From assembly GCF_009765215.1 (NCBI RefSeq), contig NZ_VLNV01000013.1, positions 1 to 44,166 on the forward strand: a stretch of 44,166 bases of DNA, read 5' to 3'. The DNA comes from Lysobacter prati. GTDB lineage: Bacteria; Pseudomonadota; Gammaproteobacteria; Xanthomonadales; Xanthomonadaceae. How positions within the stretch are numbered: position 1 is the stretch's first letter; each line of letters opens with the position of its first letter. Of this stretch, positions 18,039 to 27,267 are shown piece by piece. The notes beneath the pieces are model-generated. The model did not search any database, was not told the origin of the DNA, and was given only the letters and a program-made list of their open reading frames with translations. The translations under genes were made by a program, and so were the position numbers.

Positions 18039-18617
18039 TCAACCGAACAGCGACACCCCTGGCACCAGCCACAGCGAAAACCCCGCCAGCGACGTGCCGA
18101 TGGCCGTCGCCGCCAGTACGTCGCTGGGGTAGTGCAGTCCCAGCACCACGCGCGAAGCGGCGACGCTGGCGGTGAATGGCACCAGCACCCAGGCCAGCAT
18201 CGGGTAGTGCGCCATCGCCACCAGGCTGAAGGCCACCGCGTGCAGGGTGTGACCGGACGGGAAGCTGAATTCGTCGAGCGGCGCGACCCAGGCATGGATG
18301 CGCTGATCGGAGGCAAACGGACGCGGCCGCCGCGTCCAGCGTTTGAGCAGCTTGTAGAGCGTCAGCGCGATCACGCCGGTCGCGGCCAGGTGTGCCGAAG
18401 CGGCCAGGCCATCGAGACCGTCGACCACGATCAGCGCGGCCATCAGCACATACCAGATCACACCGTCGCCGAGCCGGCTGACCAGTGCGAAGTAGGAGCG
18501 CGAGCGGCCACCTTCGCCCCAGCGATTGGCGCGCAGGCACCAGCCCGAGTCGCCGTCGCGCAGGCGCTTGTGCAGTGACGGACGGTGCAGCATGCGGTGC
18601 AGGGAGTGGCGGTTCAT
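18039..18617 (-). CDS. PAP2 family membrane phosphatase
   Basis: This 192-residue integral membrane phosphatase has all three PAP2 motifs: KRWTRRPRP (92-100), FPSGH (119-123) and SRVVLGLHYPSD (155-166). Five or six helices are evident. Members dephosphorylate lipid phosphates such as undecaprenyl pyrophosphate, phosphatidic acid or lipid A. The four-base overlap with the glycosyltransferase gene suggests a lipid-linked or membrane-lipid substrate in one pathway. The N-terminal 40 residues are basic and cytosolic. Confidence 0.9.
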   Translation of the reverse strand: MNRHSLHRMLHRPSLHKRLRDGDSGWCLRANRWGEGGRSRSYFALVSRLGDGVIWYVLMAALIVVDGLDGLAASAHLAATGVIALTLYKLLKRWTRRPRPFASDQRIHAWVAPLDEFSFPSGHTLHAVAFSLVAMAHYPMLAWVLVPFTASVAASRVVLGLHYPSDVLAATAIGTSLAGFSLWLVPGVSLFG

Positions 18618-19801
18618 GACGCCTCCGGTTCTGACGGAGTGGAGGGCGGGGTGGAGGACAGTGGCGCCACGCCGGCGCTGCGGCGTGCCTGCACCAGGTC
18701 CTGCAGCAGCGCGTCGAAATCGCTGGCGACCTGTTCCGGGCGCAGGCTTGCGACCGCGTGGCGGGTGGCCATCCGCATCGCGCTGCGGCTGAGATCGTCG
18801 CCGGCGATGCGGGTGCAGGCTGCGATGAAGCCCGCTTCATCGCCATTGGCGATCGCCGCGCCGTGCACGCCGTCGCGCAGGTATTCGCGTGCGGCGCCGT
18901 AGTCGAAGGCCACGGTCGGAACGCCGCTGGCGAGGGCTTCCAGGGTGACGTTGCCGAATGTCTCGCTGAGGCTGGGGAAGACGAACAGGTCGCCGCTGGC
19001 GAAGTGCCGCGCCAGTTCGGCGCCGCGCTGCACGCCGCAGAAGATGAAATCCGGATTGTCCTGCGCGAGCTTCGCCCGCGCCGGGCCGTCACCCACCCAG
19101 ATGAAGCGCGCACCGGGGCGCGCGACCTGCAGCGAACGGAATGCGCGCACGGCCAGGTCGAGGTTCTTTTCCGCGGCGATGCGTCCGACGTAGATGGCGG
19201 CGAAACCGTCGTCACCCAGTCCCCACTGCGCGCGCAGGCCGAAGTCGCGTCGCTGCGGATCGAACTGCGCGGTATCGACTGCGCGCGGCAGCCGCACCAC
19301 GTTGTCGAAACGCTGGCCCTGAAGGAAGTCGACCAGCTCGCGCGTCGGTACCACGGTGGCATCGGCGCTGTTATGGAAGCGCCGCATCCAGCGCAGGGCG
19401 GTCTGGGTGAGGAAGGCGACGCCGTAGTCGCGCATGTACTCGTCGAACCGGGTGTGGAAGCCGGTGGCTGCGGGAATGCCCAGGCGTCGGGCAGCTCGCA
19501 GCGCCGACCAGCCCAGCGGCCCCTCGGTGGCGACATAGATCGCGTCCGGACGCATCGCCTGCCAGGCTTGGCGCAACCTGCTCGTGGCAGGGAAGCCGAA
19601 GCGCAGGCCCGAGTAGCGCGGCAACGGCGCGCCGGGCACCAGCAGTTCGTGGATCGTCGCGGTATCGTCCTCACCCTGCCGCGGCCGCACCACGTGGACG
19701 TCATGGCCCCGGGCGCGCAGGCCCAGTTCCAGGCCCTGCACGGTCAGGGCGACGCCGTTGATCTCCGGCGGGTAGGTCTCGCTGACGATCGCGTAGCGCA
19801 T
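18614..19801 (-). CDS. Glycosyltransferase, GT4-like
   Basis: The 395-residue GT-B fold glycosyltransferase starts MRYAIVSETYPPEINGVA, the typical donor-independent N-terminal segment of GT4 mannosyl/glucosyltransferases. The sugar-nucleotide site is in the C-terminal half: YVGRIAAEKNLDLAVRAF, WVGDGPAR and the E-x7-E motif in SLSETFGNVTLEALASG. No signal peptide or membrane span is present, so it acts at the cytosolic membrane face. It is first in a two-gene operon with the PAP2 gene. Relatives act on diacylglycerol or polyprenyl lipids, so glycolipid synthesis is possible. The start at 19801 has a GGGAG ribosome site. Confidence 0.9.
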   Translation of the reverse strand: MRYAIVSETYPPEINGVALTVQGLELGLRARGHDVHVVRPRQGEDDTATIHELLVPGAPLPRYSGLRFGFPATSRLRQAWQAMRPDAIYVATEGPLGWSALRAARRLGIPAATGFHTRFDEYMRDYGVAFLTQTALRWMRRFHNSADATVVPTRELVDFLQGQRFDNVVRLPRAVDTAQFDPQRRDFGLRAQWGLGDDGFAAIYVGRIAAEKNLDLAVRAFRSLQVARPGARFIWVGDGPARAKLAQDNPDFIFCGVQRGAELARHFASGDLFVFPSLSETFGNVTLEALASGVPTVAFDYGAAREYLRDGVHGAAIANGDEAGFIAACTRIAGDDLSRSAMRMATRHAVASLRPEQVASDFDALLQDLVQARRSAGVAPLSSTPPSTPSEPEAS

Positions 19802-20007
19802 GCGCGGCTCCCGGTTTGCGCAAGGGTGGACTGGCGCGGTGTAACCGGGATGGCAGGACGGTGACGCAGCGATGACGAAGGCGATGAAAACGGTTACCCG
19901 AACTCCGCCGCATCGAAATAGCGCCGGATGGGCCGTACGTCCCGGCGGCGTTAACAAACGAACACCTAAAATGAATGGTTAACTGTCGCCGAAACCGAGG
20001 AGAGCGT

Positions 20008-21549
20008 GTGCAACGACGCGAAGTGCTGCTGGCAGGATTGTCCTGGCCCCTGATGTCGCTGCTCACCGGCGCGCCTGCGCGGGCGTTGGCGTCGGCGTCC
20101 TCGGCTGGGGCGCCCTTCGATGCGGACACGGTGGCCTCGCTTGCGCGCGCGCTGGCGGCCAAGCCCTTCGTCGCCCAGAGCAAGCAACTGCCGGCATCGC
20201 TGGAGAAGATCGGCTACGACCAGTACCGCGGCATCCGCTTCAATCCGGCGCAAGCACTGTGGCGGGGCGAGAACGTGCCGTTCCAGGCGCAGTTCTTCCA
20301 TCGCGGGTTCTTCTTCCGCGACCGGGTGGACATCTTCGACGTCGCCGGCGGCGTCGCCACGCCGGTGGTCTACCGGCCGGCTCAGTTCACGTTCGACGGC
20401 ACGGCGGCGCCGAAGGAGAACGACCTGGGCTATGCCGGCTTCCGCCTGCATCACCCGCTCAACCGTCCCGAATACTTCGACGAGGTTGCCGCCTTCCTCG
20501 GTGCGAGCTACTTCCGCGCCGTGGCCAAGGGCCAGGCCTATGGATTGTCGGCACGCGGCCTGGCGCTCAATACCGGCGCGCCCTCCGGCGAAGAGTTCCC
20601 GGTGTTCCGCAGCTTCTGGCTGGAACGGCCGGCGACCGGCGCCGATCACGCCGTGGTGCATGCACTGCTGGACAGCCCGAGCGTGGCCGGTGCCTATCGC
20701 TTCGTGATCCGACCCGGCGTGGAGACGGTCTTCGACGTTTCCGTGAGACTGTTTCCGCGCGTGACCCTGGACCAGGTCGGCATCGCGCCGCTGACCAGCA
20801 TGTTCCAGTTCGATTCCAATGACCGCGTCGGCATCGACGACTACCGACCGGCGGTGCACGACTCCGATGGCCTGGGTCTCGTCAACGGCAGCGGCGAGCA
20901 GATCTGGCGCCCGCTGCAGAACCCGTCGGTGCTGCAGGAAAGCGCCTTCGCGGACGTCAATCCGCGCGGCTTCGGCCTGATGCAGCGCAAGCGCGCATTC
21001 GCCGACTACGCCGACAGCGAGGCGCATTACGAAAGGCGCCCGAGCCTGTGGATCGAGCCGCAGGGAGAGTGGGGCGCCGGTGCGGTTCACCTGTTCGAGC
21101 TGCCGACCGCGGACGAGTTCCACGACAACATCGTGTCGTTCTGGCGACCGAAGCAGGCGCTGGCCGCCGGCAAGGAGCACCGCTTCGACTACCGCATGCA
21201 CTGGTGCGACCAGCACGCCTGGCTGACGCAATTGGCGACGGTCACGCGCACGCGTGTGGGTGCAGTCGTCGCCGGCTCGGCTGCCCAACGCGGCTCGCGC
21301 CAGTTCGTGATCGACTTTGCCGGCGGTCGACTGCAGGGCATCGACGATGGCGCACCCGTTCGCGCCGATGTCACGGCGAGCAAGGGCAAGGTCGCCAACG
21401 TCACCGCGCATGCCAACGCCGGCGCGGGTGGATGGCGCCTGGCCTTCGAGCTGCAGCCCGGCAACGAGCGCAGCATCGAACTGCGCGCCGTGCTCGGTGA
21501 TGCCGCAGGTCCGCTCAGCGAGACCTGGCTGTACCGGTGGACAGCGTGA
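20008..21549 (+). CDS. opgD: Glucan biosynthesis protein D, periplasmic
   Basis: This 513-residue periplasmic protein belongs to the OpgG/OpgD family needed for osmoregulated periplasmic glucans. A twin-arginine signal ([12 protein letters not shown]) points to OpgD, which uses Tat, rather than OpgG, which uses Sec. Family blocks include [22 protein letters not shown] and [22 protein letters not shown]. coli members are beta-1,2-glucan hydrolases (GH186). The GTG at 20008 is preferred: it follows GAGGAGAG and opens directly on the Tat signal. The in-frame ATG at 19975 lies before the predicted transcription start. The stop overlaps the opgH start region, so the pair is coupled. Confidence 0.9.
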   Translation: MQRREVLLAGLSWPLMSLLTGAPARALASASSAGAPFDADTVASLARALAAKPFVAQSKQLPASLEKIGYDQYRGIRFNPAQALWRGENVPFQAQFFHRGFFFRDRVDIFDVAGGVATPVVYRPAQFTFDGTAAPKENDLGYAGFRLHHPLNRPEYFDEVAAFLGASYFRAVAKGQAYGLSARGLALNTGAPSGEEFPVFRSFWLERPATGADHAVVHALLDSPSVAGAYRFVIRPGVETVFDVSVRLFPRVTLDQVGIAPLTSMFQFDSNDRVGIDDYRPAVHDSDGLGLVNGSGEQIWRPLQNPSVLQESAFADVNPRGFGLMQRKRAFADYADSEAHYERRPSLWIEPQGEWGAGAVHLFELPTADEFHDNIVSFWRPKQALAAGKEHRFDYRMHWCDQHAWLTQLATVTRTRVGAVVAGSAAQRGSRQFVIDFAGGRLQGIDDGAPVRADVTASKGKVANVTAHANAGAGGWRLAFELQPGNERSIELRAVLGDAAGPLSETWLYRWTA

Positions 21550-23462
21550 GCGGCGTGACGATTACTCCCGCATCTGGCGCCGCGACCGGCGCTCCGGCAC
21601 CGGCGCAATGGCTGCCGCCTGAAGCGCCTCTGCCAATGCCGGTGCAGACACTGGGCGAGGGACGCCTGGCCAACCCTGTACTCCCGACCACGCCCGGCGC
21701 GATGGCCTGGCGACGCGCGCTGGTCATCGGCGGCGCCGCGCTGCTCACCCTGATCGCCGCCTACCAGATCTGGTGGGTGTTGCGCGGCAGCGGCACCGAC
21801 GTCCTCGAAGGCTTGCTGCTGCTGTTGTTCGTGGCGCTGTTCGCCTGGATCGCGCAGGCCTTCGTCAGCGCGGTGGCCGGTTTCATCCTGATCGTGACGC
21901 GCCGAGGTGGACGCCTTGGGCTCACCCGCCAGGGCGAGCTGCCGACACTGGCATCGCGCACCGCGCTGCTGATGCCGACCTACAACGAGGAGCCCGAACG
22001 CCTGCTGGCGGGATTGCAGGCGATCTACGAATCGCTGCAGCAGACCGGGCAGCTGGCAAAGTTCGACTTCTTCGTCCTGAGCGATACCACGGACGCCGAA
22101 ATCCGCGGCGCCGAGGCGCGCGCCTTCGCCAGCCTGCGCGAGCGCACCGGCGGTCACGCCAACCTGTTCTACCGGCACCGTCCCGACAACCACGAGCGCA
22201 AGGCCGGCAATATCGCCGAGTGGGTGCGCCGTTTCGGCGGCGCCTATCCGCAGATGCTGATCCTCGACGCCGACAGCCTGATGACCGGAGAAACCATCGT
22301 CCGCCTCGCCGGCGCGATGGAAGGCCATGCCGATGTCGCGCTGATCCAGACGCTGCCGATGATCGTCAACGGCAACACCCTGTTCGCGCGCATGCAGCAG
22401 TTCGCCGGACGCGTCTACGGGCCGGTCATCGCCCACGGCATTGCCTGGTGGCATGGCGCCGAGAGCAACTACTGGGGCCATAACGCGATCATCCGCACGC
22501 GCGCCTTCGCCGACCAGGGCGGCCTGCCGGAGCTGTTCGGCATCAAGCCGTTCCGCGGCACGGTGCTGAGCCACGACTTCGTCGAGGCGGCTCTGCTGCG
22601 TCGCGGTGGCTGGGCCCTGCACATGGTGCCGGGGCTGGGCGGCAGCTACGAGGAAGGTCCGCCGTCGCTGACCGACATGCTGGTGCGCGACCGCCGCTGG
22701 TGCCAGGGCAACCTGCAGCACAGCGCGGTGCTGCCGGCGAAGGGCCTGCACTGGGTCAGCCGCTGGCACCTGATGATGGGCATCGGCCATTACTTCACCT
22801 CGCCGATGTGGGCGATGCTGATGCTGATCGGCTTGGCGATTCCGTTGCAGAAGGCCGGCCTGGCATGGGACAGCTTCAAGCTGCCGGGCTTCTCGCCGAC
22901 CGCCTATTGGCGCGAGCAGGATCCGGAGCGCTTCGTCTGGGTCTTCTTCCTGACCATGGCGGTGCTGCTGGCGCCCAAATTCATGGGCTACCTGACGCTG
23001 TTCTTCGATCGCGACACGCGCCGTGGCTGCGGCGGTGCGATCCGTGCCTTCCTGAGCATGGTGCTGGAAACGTTGCTGGCGGCGCTGATGGCACCGGTGA
23101 CGATGTACGTGCAGTCGCGCGGCGTCGCCGAGGTGCTGGCGGGCAAGGACTCGGGCTGGGATGCGCAGCGCCGCGACGATGGCACGCTGCCGCTGTCGGG
23201 CCTGGTGCGCAGCTACGCCGGCGTGACGGTCCTGGGTGTTGCGGCGGGATGGATGGCTTACATGATCTCGCCGTCGCTGGCGGCGTGGATGGCGCCGGTG
23301 ATCCTGGGCCTGTTCCTGTCGATCCCGATCGTGGCGCTGACCTCGACGCGTGCGGCAGGGCTGTTCCTGCGACGCCTCGGCATCTTCTCGATTCCGGAGG
23401 AGCACACTCCGCCGCAGGTACTGGTGCGGGCAGCGAAGCTGCGCGAGGCGTTGCACAAGTAG
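21537..23462 (+). CDS. opgH: Glucan biosynthesis glucosyltransferase OpgH
   Basis: OpgH polymerises the beta-1,2-glucan backbone from UDP-glucose and moves it across the inner membrane; its Xanthomonas counterpart is known as HrpM. The 641-residue chain has two N-terminal helices (about 60-82 and 90-120). The GT2 catalytic domain follows with D183 (SDTTD), DADS (244-247), D347 (SHDFVE) and the RRWCQGN acceptor motif (386-392). About six C-terminal helices complete it. The GTG at 21537 overlaps opgD by 13 bases. GTG 21546, with a GTGA overlap and a GGTGGA ribosome site, is an equally good start. Confidence 0.95.
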   Translation: MDSVSGVTITPASGAATGAPAPAQWLPPEAPLPMPVQTLGEGRLANPVLPTTPGAMAWRRALVIGGAALLTLIAAYQIWWVLRGSGTDVLEGLLLLLFVALFAWIAQAFVSAVAGFILIVTRRGGRLGLTRQGELPTLASRTALLMPTYNEEPERLLAGLQAIYESLQQTGQLAKFDFFVLSDTTDAEIRGAEARAFASLRERTGGHANLFYRHRPDNHERKAGNIAEWVRRFGGAYPQMLILDADSLMTGETIVRLAGAMEGHADVALIQTLPMIVNGNTLFARMQQFAGRVYGPVIAHGIAWWHGAESNYWGHNAIIRTRAFADQGGLPELFGIKPFRGTVLSHDFVEAALLRRGGWALHMVPGLGGSYEEGPPSLTDMLVRDRRWCQGNLQHSAVLPAKGLHWVSRWHLMMGIGHYFTSPMWAMLMLIGLAIPLQKAGLAWDSFKLPGFSPTAYWREQDPERFVWVFFLTMAVLLAPKFMGYLTLFFDRDTRRGCGGAIRAFLSMVLETLLAALMAPVTMYVQSRGVAEVLAGKDSGWDAQRRDDGTLPLSGLVRSYAGVTVLGVAAGWMAYMISPSLAAWMAPVILGLFLSIPIVALTSTRAAGLFLRRLGIFSIPEEHTPPQVLVRAAKLREALHK

Positions 23463-23469
23463 CCACTCA

Positions 23470-23549
23470 CCGTCGTCCCGGCGAACGCCGGGACCCAAGT
23501 CCACATCGCATCAGCCTCGTCACGTCATCCCGGCGAACGCCGGGACCCA
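23470..23549. repeat. Dispersed stem-loop repeat, copies 2 and 3
   Basis: Two near-identical 28-base units (23470-23497 and 23522-23549) lie 52 bases apart between the convergent opgH and ppx ends. Each forms an 8-bp stem, TCCCGGCG-AA-CGCCGGGA, followed by CCCA. The same family occurs at 11768 and 33675. They may also help end transcription here. Confidence 0.8.
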
Positions 23550-23567
23550 CTTTGACCTTGCGGTTGC

Positions 23568-25097
23568 CTAAACCGCTTCCAGCTTCAGCACCACGCCCAA
23601 CCCCGCCATGTCCTGCGGTTCGCCTTCCAGATCGGCGCGCACCAGCGGGCGCATGTCGATCCAGCGACGCGACATGCCAAGGGTCAAGGTGTTGCCGTCA
23701 GCGCGTGTATCGAGCTGCGGGATCGGGTCGGACTCGTGGGCACGATGCAGCAGCACGGCCAGGCGAAGCAGCGCGGCAAGGCGGCGCGCAGACGTGAGCA
23801 AACGGTCAGGCAGGGCGTCGAAGGCCGACTTGGGGATGCCGCGGCGATGTGTGCGGATCTGCGCCGCCAGGAACTGCTGCTGCTGGCGCGAGAAGCCGGC
23901 GATGTCGGAGTTCTCGACGACATAGGCACCGTGCACGTGGTACTGGCTGTGGGCGATCGCCAGGCCAAGCTCGTGCAGGCGCGAGGCGCGTTGCAGCATC
24001 AGGCGGTCATCGGCATCGAGCTGCCACGCCTGGGCGATCTGGTCGAACATGCGCAGTGCGGTGGCTTCCACGCGCCGCGCCTGGCCGTCGTCGATGCCGT
24101 AGCGCTGCATGAGCGCTGCCACGGCCGCATCGCGCGGGTCGTCGACGCCGCCGCGGCCGAGCATGTCGTACAGCACGCCCTCGCGCATGGCCGCCTTGCT
24201 GACCGCCATGCGCTTGAGGCCGAGGGCATCGAAGGCGGCCTCGAGGATCAGCACGCCACCGGCGATCACCGGGCGACGCTCCGACGACAAGCCGGGAAGT
24301 TCGATCGCGTCGATGCGGTCAGCCTGCAACAGGCGATCGCGCAGCAATGGCAGCGCTTCGGCAGTGACCGCGCCCTTGGTCAGCTTCATTGCCGCGCAGA
24401 TGTCGCCGATTGCCTTGTTGGTGCCGGACGATCCCAGCGCCTCGTCCCAGCCCAGTGCGCGGTAGGTGCCGGCGAACTGCTGGAACTCCGCGGTGACTTC
24501 GGTCAGCGCGTCGCGCCATTTCTTCTTCGACAGCTTGCCGTTCTCGAAGAAGCGGCGGGTGGTGGCGATGCAGCCCACCTGCAGGCTCTCGCGCTCGATC
24601 GCCTCGAAACCCGAGCCGATGATGCACTCGGTCGAACCGCCGCCGATGTCGATCACCAGGCGCAGCTCGCCGGGCTTGGAAGGCTGCGCGTGGGCCACGC
24701 CAAGGTAGATCAGGCGCGCCTCCTCACGGCCGGCGACCACTTCGATCGCATGCCCGAGCGCGGCTTCGGCCGGCATCAGGAACGCCTGCGGTACGGCCAG
24801 GCGGCGGACGGTGTTGGTGGCGATCGCGCGCACGCGCTGCGGCGGGATGTCGCGGATGCGCTGGCCGAAGCGGGCCAGGCAGTCGAGCGCGCGCTGGCGC
24901 ACTTCCGGCGACAGGCCGCCACGACGATCCAGGCCTTCGGCCATGCGCACGGTCTCGCGCAGACGGTCGACGATGCGCAGCTGGCCGAGCACGTAGCGTG
25001 CCACCACCATGTGGAAACTGTTGGATCCCATGTCGACGGCGGCCAGCAGGTCGCCGTCGGCGAGCGGCAGTTTGCTGGTGGGGAAGGCGTCGCTCAT
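23568..25097 (-). CDS. ppx: Exopolyphosphatase
   Basis: This 509-residue Ppx/GppA-family enzyme removes terminal phosphate from polyphosphate. The ASKHA phosphate-binding loops are visible as AAVDMGSNSFHMVVAR (near 20-34) and LVIDIGGGSTECIIG. The catalytic glutamate region is AGREEARLIYLGV, and the C-terminal HD-like half contains LHELGLAIAHSQYHVHGAYV. The length matches long Ppx proteins rather than the shorter GppA-like forms. It follows ppk by 70 bases on the same strand. The ATG at 25097 starts the family N-terminus, and the longer frame upstream is spurious. Confidence 0.95.
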   Translation of the reverse strand: MSDAFPTSKLPLADGDLLAAVDMGSNSFHMVVARYVLGQLRIVDRLRETVRMAEGLDRRGGLSPEVRQRALDCLARFGQRIRDIPPQRVRAIATNTVRRLAVPQAFLMPAEAALGHAIEVVAGREEARLIYLGVAHAQPSKPGELRLVIDIGGGSTECIIGSGFEAIERESLQVGCIATTRRFFENGKLSKKKWRDALTEVTAEFQQFAGTYRALGWDEALGSSGTNKAIGDICAAMKLTKGAVTAEALPLLRDRLLQADRIDAIELPGLSSERRPVIAGGVLILEAAFDALGLKRMAVSKAAMREGVLYDMLGRGGVDDPRDAAVAALMQRYGIDDGQARRVEATALRMFDQIAQAWQLDADDRLMLQRASRLHELGLAIAHSQYHVHGAYVVENSDIAGFSRQQQQFLAAQIRTHRRGIPKSAFDALPDRLLTSARRLAALLRLAVLLHRAHESDPIPQLDTRADGNTLTLGMSRRWIDMRPLVRADLEGEPQDMAGLGVVLKLEAV

Positions 25098-25167
25098 CGG
25101 CACATGATCCCCGTTAAGGTACTGCCGCGTCCATCCTTGGCCGTTGGTCCCTGCCCGAGGGGTTCGC

Positions 25168-27267
25168 TCAGGCGCAGATCTTGGACAACAGCCAGGCCTG
25201 TGCCGAGTGGGCGGGGGCGCCATCCGTCGGCGTCACCCGTATGTAATCGCCTTCGGTCTGCAGTTCCCAGGCGTTGACGTTGTCGTTGAGGTAATTCTCG
25301 AGCGCCTCGTCGTAGACACGCTTGGCCAGGTCGGGAGCGAGCACCGGGAATCCGGTCTCGATCCGCCGCAGCAGGTTGCGCTCGAGCCAGTCGGCGCTGG
25401 AGCAGAACAGGTCCGGCGCGCCATCGTTGGCGAACCAGTAGACGCGGTGGTGCTCGAGGAAGCGGCCCACGATCGAGCGCACCCGGATGTTCTCCGAGAT
25501 GCCCGGCATGCCCGGGCGGACGGTGCACGCGCCGCGCACGATCAGGTCGATCTGCACGCCGGCCTGCGAGGCCAGGTACAGCGCACGCACCACCTGCGGC
25601 TCGTTGAGGGCGTTCATCTTGGCGATGATCCGCGCCGGCTTGCCGGCCTTGGCGTGGCGGGTCTCGCGGTCGATGCGCTTGAGCACGCCGGCATGCAGGG
25701 TGAAGGGCGACTGCAGCAGGCGCTTGAGCTTGACGGTGGGCGCCAGCCCGGACAGCTGCTGGAAGATCATGTGGACGTCGGCGCCGATCTCGGGGTCGGC
25801 GGTGATCAGGCCCAGGTCGGTGTAACCACGCGCGGTGCCGCTGTGGTAGTTGCCGGTGCCCATGTGCACGTAGCGGCGCAGCTTGCGGCCTTCGCGACGC
25901 ACGATCAGCATCATCTTGGCGTGTGTCTTGTAGCCGACCACGCCGTACACGACCTGCACGCCGGCGTCCTGCAGGCGATCGGCCAGGCCCAGGTTGGCCT
26001 CCTCGTCGAAACGCGCGCGCAGCTCGACCACGACGGTGACGTCCTTGCCGTTGCGCGCGGCCTGCACAAGGCTGTCGACGATCATCGAGTCCTTGCCGGT
26101 GCGGTACAGCGTCTGCTTGATCGCCAGCACGTTCGGGTCTTCCGACGCCTGGCGCAGCAGTTCGAGCACTGGCGTGAACGCCTCGAACGGGTGATGCAGC
26201 AGCACGTCGCCCTCGGCGACCTTGTCGAACATCGCCTCGATGCCGGACAGCTGCCGCGGCTGGAACGGCGGGAACTTCAGCTCCGGACGCTGCACCAGGT
26301 CGTAGACCTGGATCACGCGGTTGAGGTTGACCGGGCCGTTGATGCGGTAGACCGCGTTCTCGGTCAGGTCGAAGTTCTCCAGCAGCGTGCGCACGATGTC
26401 GTCCGGGCACTGCTCGGCGATCTCCAGTCGCACCGCGCGCAGGTAGCCGCGGCCGACCAGTTCGTCGCGCAGCGCCAGCGCCAGGTTCTCGACTTCATCC
26501 TCGTCGACGATCAACTCGGAGTTGCGGGTCACGCGGAACTGGTAGGCGCCCTTGACCTGCATGCCCGGGAACATCTCGTCGACGAATGCCGACAGCACCG
26601 CCGACAGGAACACGAAATCGTGCTTGCCGCCGCCGACTTCCTCGGGGATCTGGATGATGCGCGGCAGCGAACGCGGTGCGCGCACGATCGCCAGGTGGCC
26701 TTCGCGGCCGAATGCGTCCTTGCCCTTGAGCACGACGACGATGTTGAGCGACTTGTTGAGGATCTTCGGGAACGGATGCGCAGGATCCAGGCCCAGCGGC
26801 GACAGCACCGGCATGATCTCGTCGCGGAAATAGTCGCGCAGCCAGCGCGCGTGGTTCTCGTCCCACGCATCTCGGCCGAGCACACGCACGCCGCCGTCCC
26901 ACAGCGCCGGGCGCAGCACCTGGTTCCAGACCTCGTACTGCGCCTGCACCAGCTGCGCGGCGCGTTCGTGGATGCGCGCCAGCACGGTCGCCGGCGACAG
27001 GCCGTCGGCGCCGGTGGCAATGCCCAGGTCCTGGGCGTGGCGCAATGTACCGGCGCGGATCTCGAAGAACTCGTCGAGGTTGGTGCACGAGATGCACAGG
27101 TACTTCAGCCGCTCCAGCAGCGGCACCGTCGTGTCCTGGGCCTGGGCCAGCACGCGGAAGTTGAAGTCCAGCTGCGACAGCTCGCGATTGAAATACAGGC
27201 CGGGGTCGCGCAGCGGATCGGATTCGGGCGGCGTATCGACTGCTGGTGTCACTACTGCGGCGTTCAT
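25168..27267 (-). CDS. ppk: Polyphosphate kinase 1
   Basis: PPK1 makes polyphosphate from ATP. The 699-residue chain has the N domain (YFNRELSQLDFNFRVL), the head domain and two phospholipase-D-like C domains. The phosphorylated histidine corresponds to H449 (YKTHAKMM), and H468 (YVHMGTGNYH) follows 19 residues later, matching the spacing of H435 and H454 in E. coli. The ATP site includes NELSQ-like and IKQTLYRTG segments. The start at 27267 overlaps the phoR stop by ATGA and has a GAGG site, so ppk is coupled to phoR. Confidence 0.97.
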   Translation of the reverse strand: MNAAVVTPAVDTPPESDPLRDPGLYFNRELSQLDFNFRVLAQAQDTTVPLLERLKYLCISCTNLDEFFEIRAGTLRHAQDLGIATGADGLSPATVLARIHERAAQLVQAQYEVWNQVLRPALWDGGVRVLGRDAWDENHARWLRDYFRDEIMPVLSPLGLDPAHPFPKILNKSLNIVVVLKGKDAFGREGHLAIVRAPRSLPRIIQIPEEVGGGKHDFVFLSAVLSAFVDEMFPGMQVKGAYQFRVTRNSELIVDEDEVENLALALRDELVGRGYLRAVRLEIAEQCPDDIVRTLLENFDLTENAVYRINGPVNLNRVIQVYDLVQRPELKFPPFQPRQLSGIEAMFDKVAEGDVLLHHPFEAFTPVLELLRQASEDPNVLAIKQTLYRTGKDSMIVDSLVQAARNGKDVTVVVELRARFDEEANLGLADRLQDAGVQVVYGVVGYKTHAKMMLIVRREGRKLRRYVHMGTGNYHSGTARGYTDLGLITADPEIGADVHMIFQQLSGLAPTVKLKRLLQSPFTLHAGVLKRIDRETRHAKAGKPARIIAKMNALNEPQVVRALYLASQAGVQIDLIVRGACTVRPGMPGISENIRVRSIVGRFLEHHRVYWFANDGAPDLFCSSADWLERNLLRRIETGFPVLAPDLAKRVYDEALENYLNDNVNAWELQTEGDYIRVTPTDGAPAHSAQAWLLSKICA

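Noticed and set aside
19975-20007. ATG at 19975 as the start of opgD
   Set aside because: It lacks a ribosome site, lies before the likely transcription start and would bury the Tat signal behind eleven extra residues.
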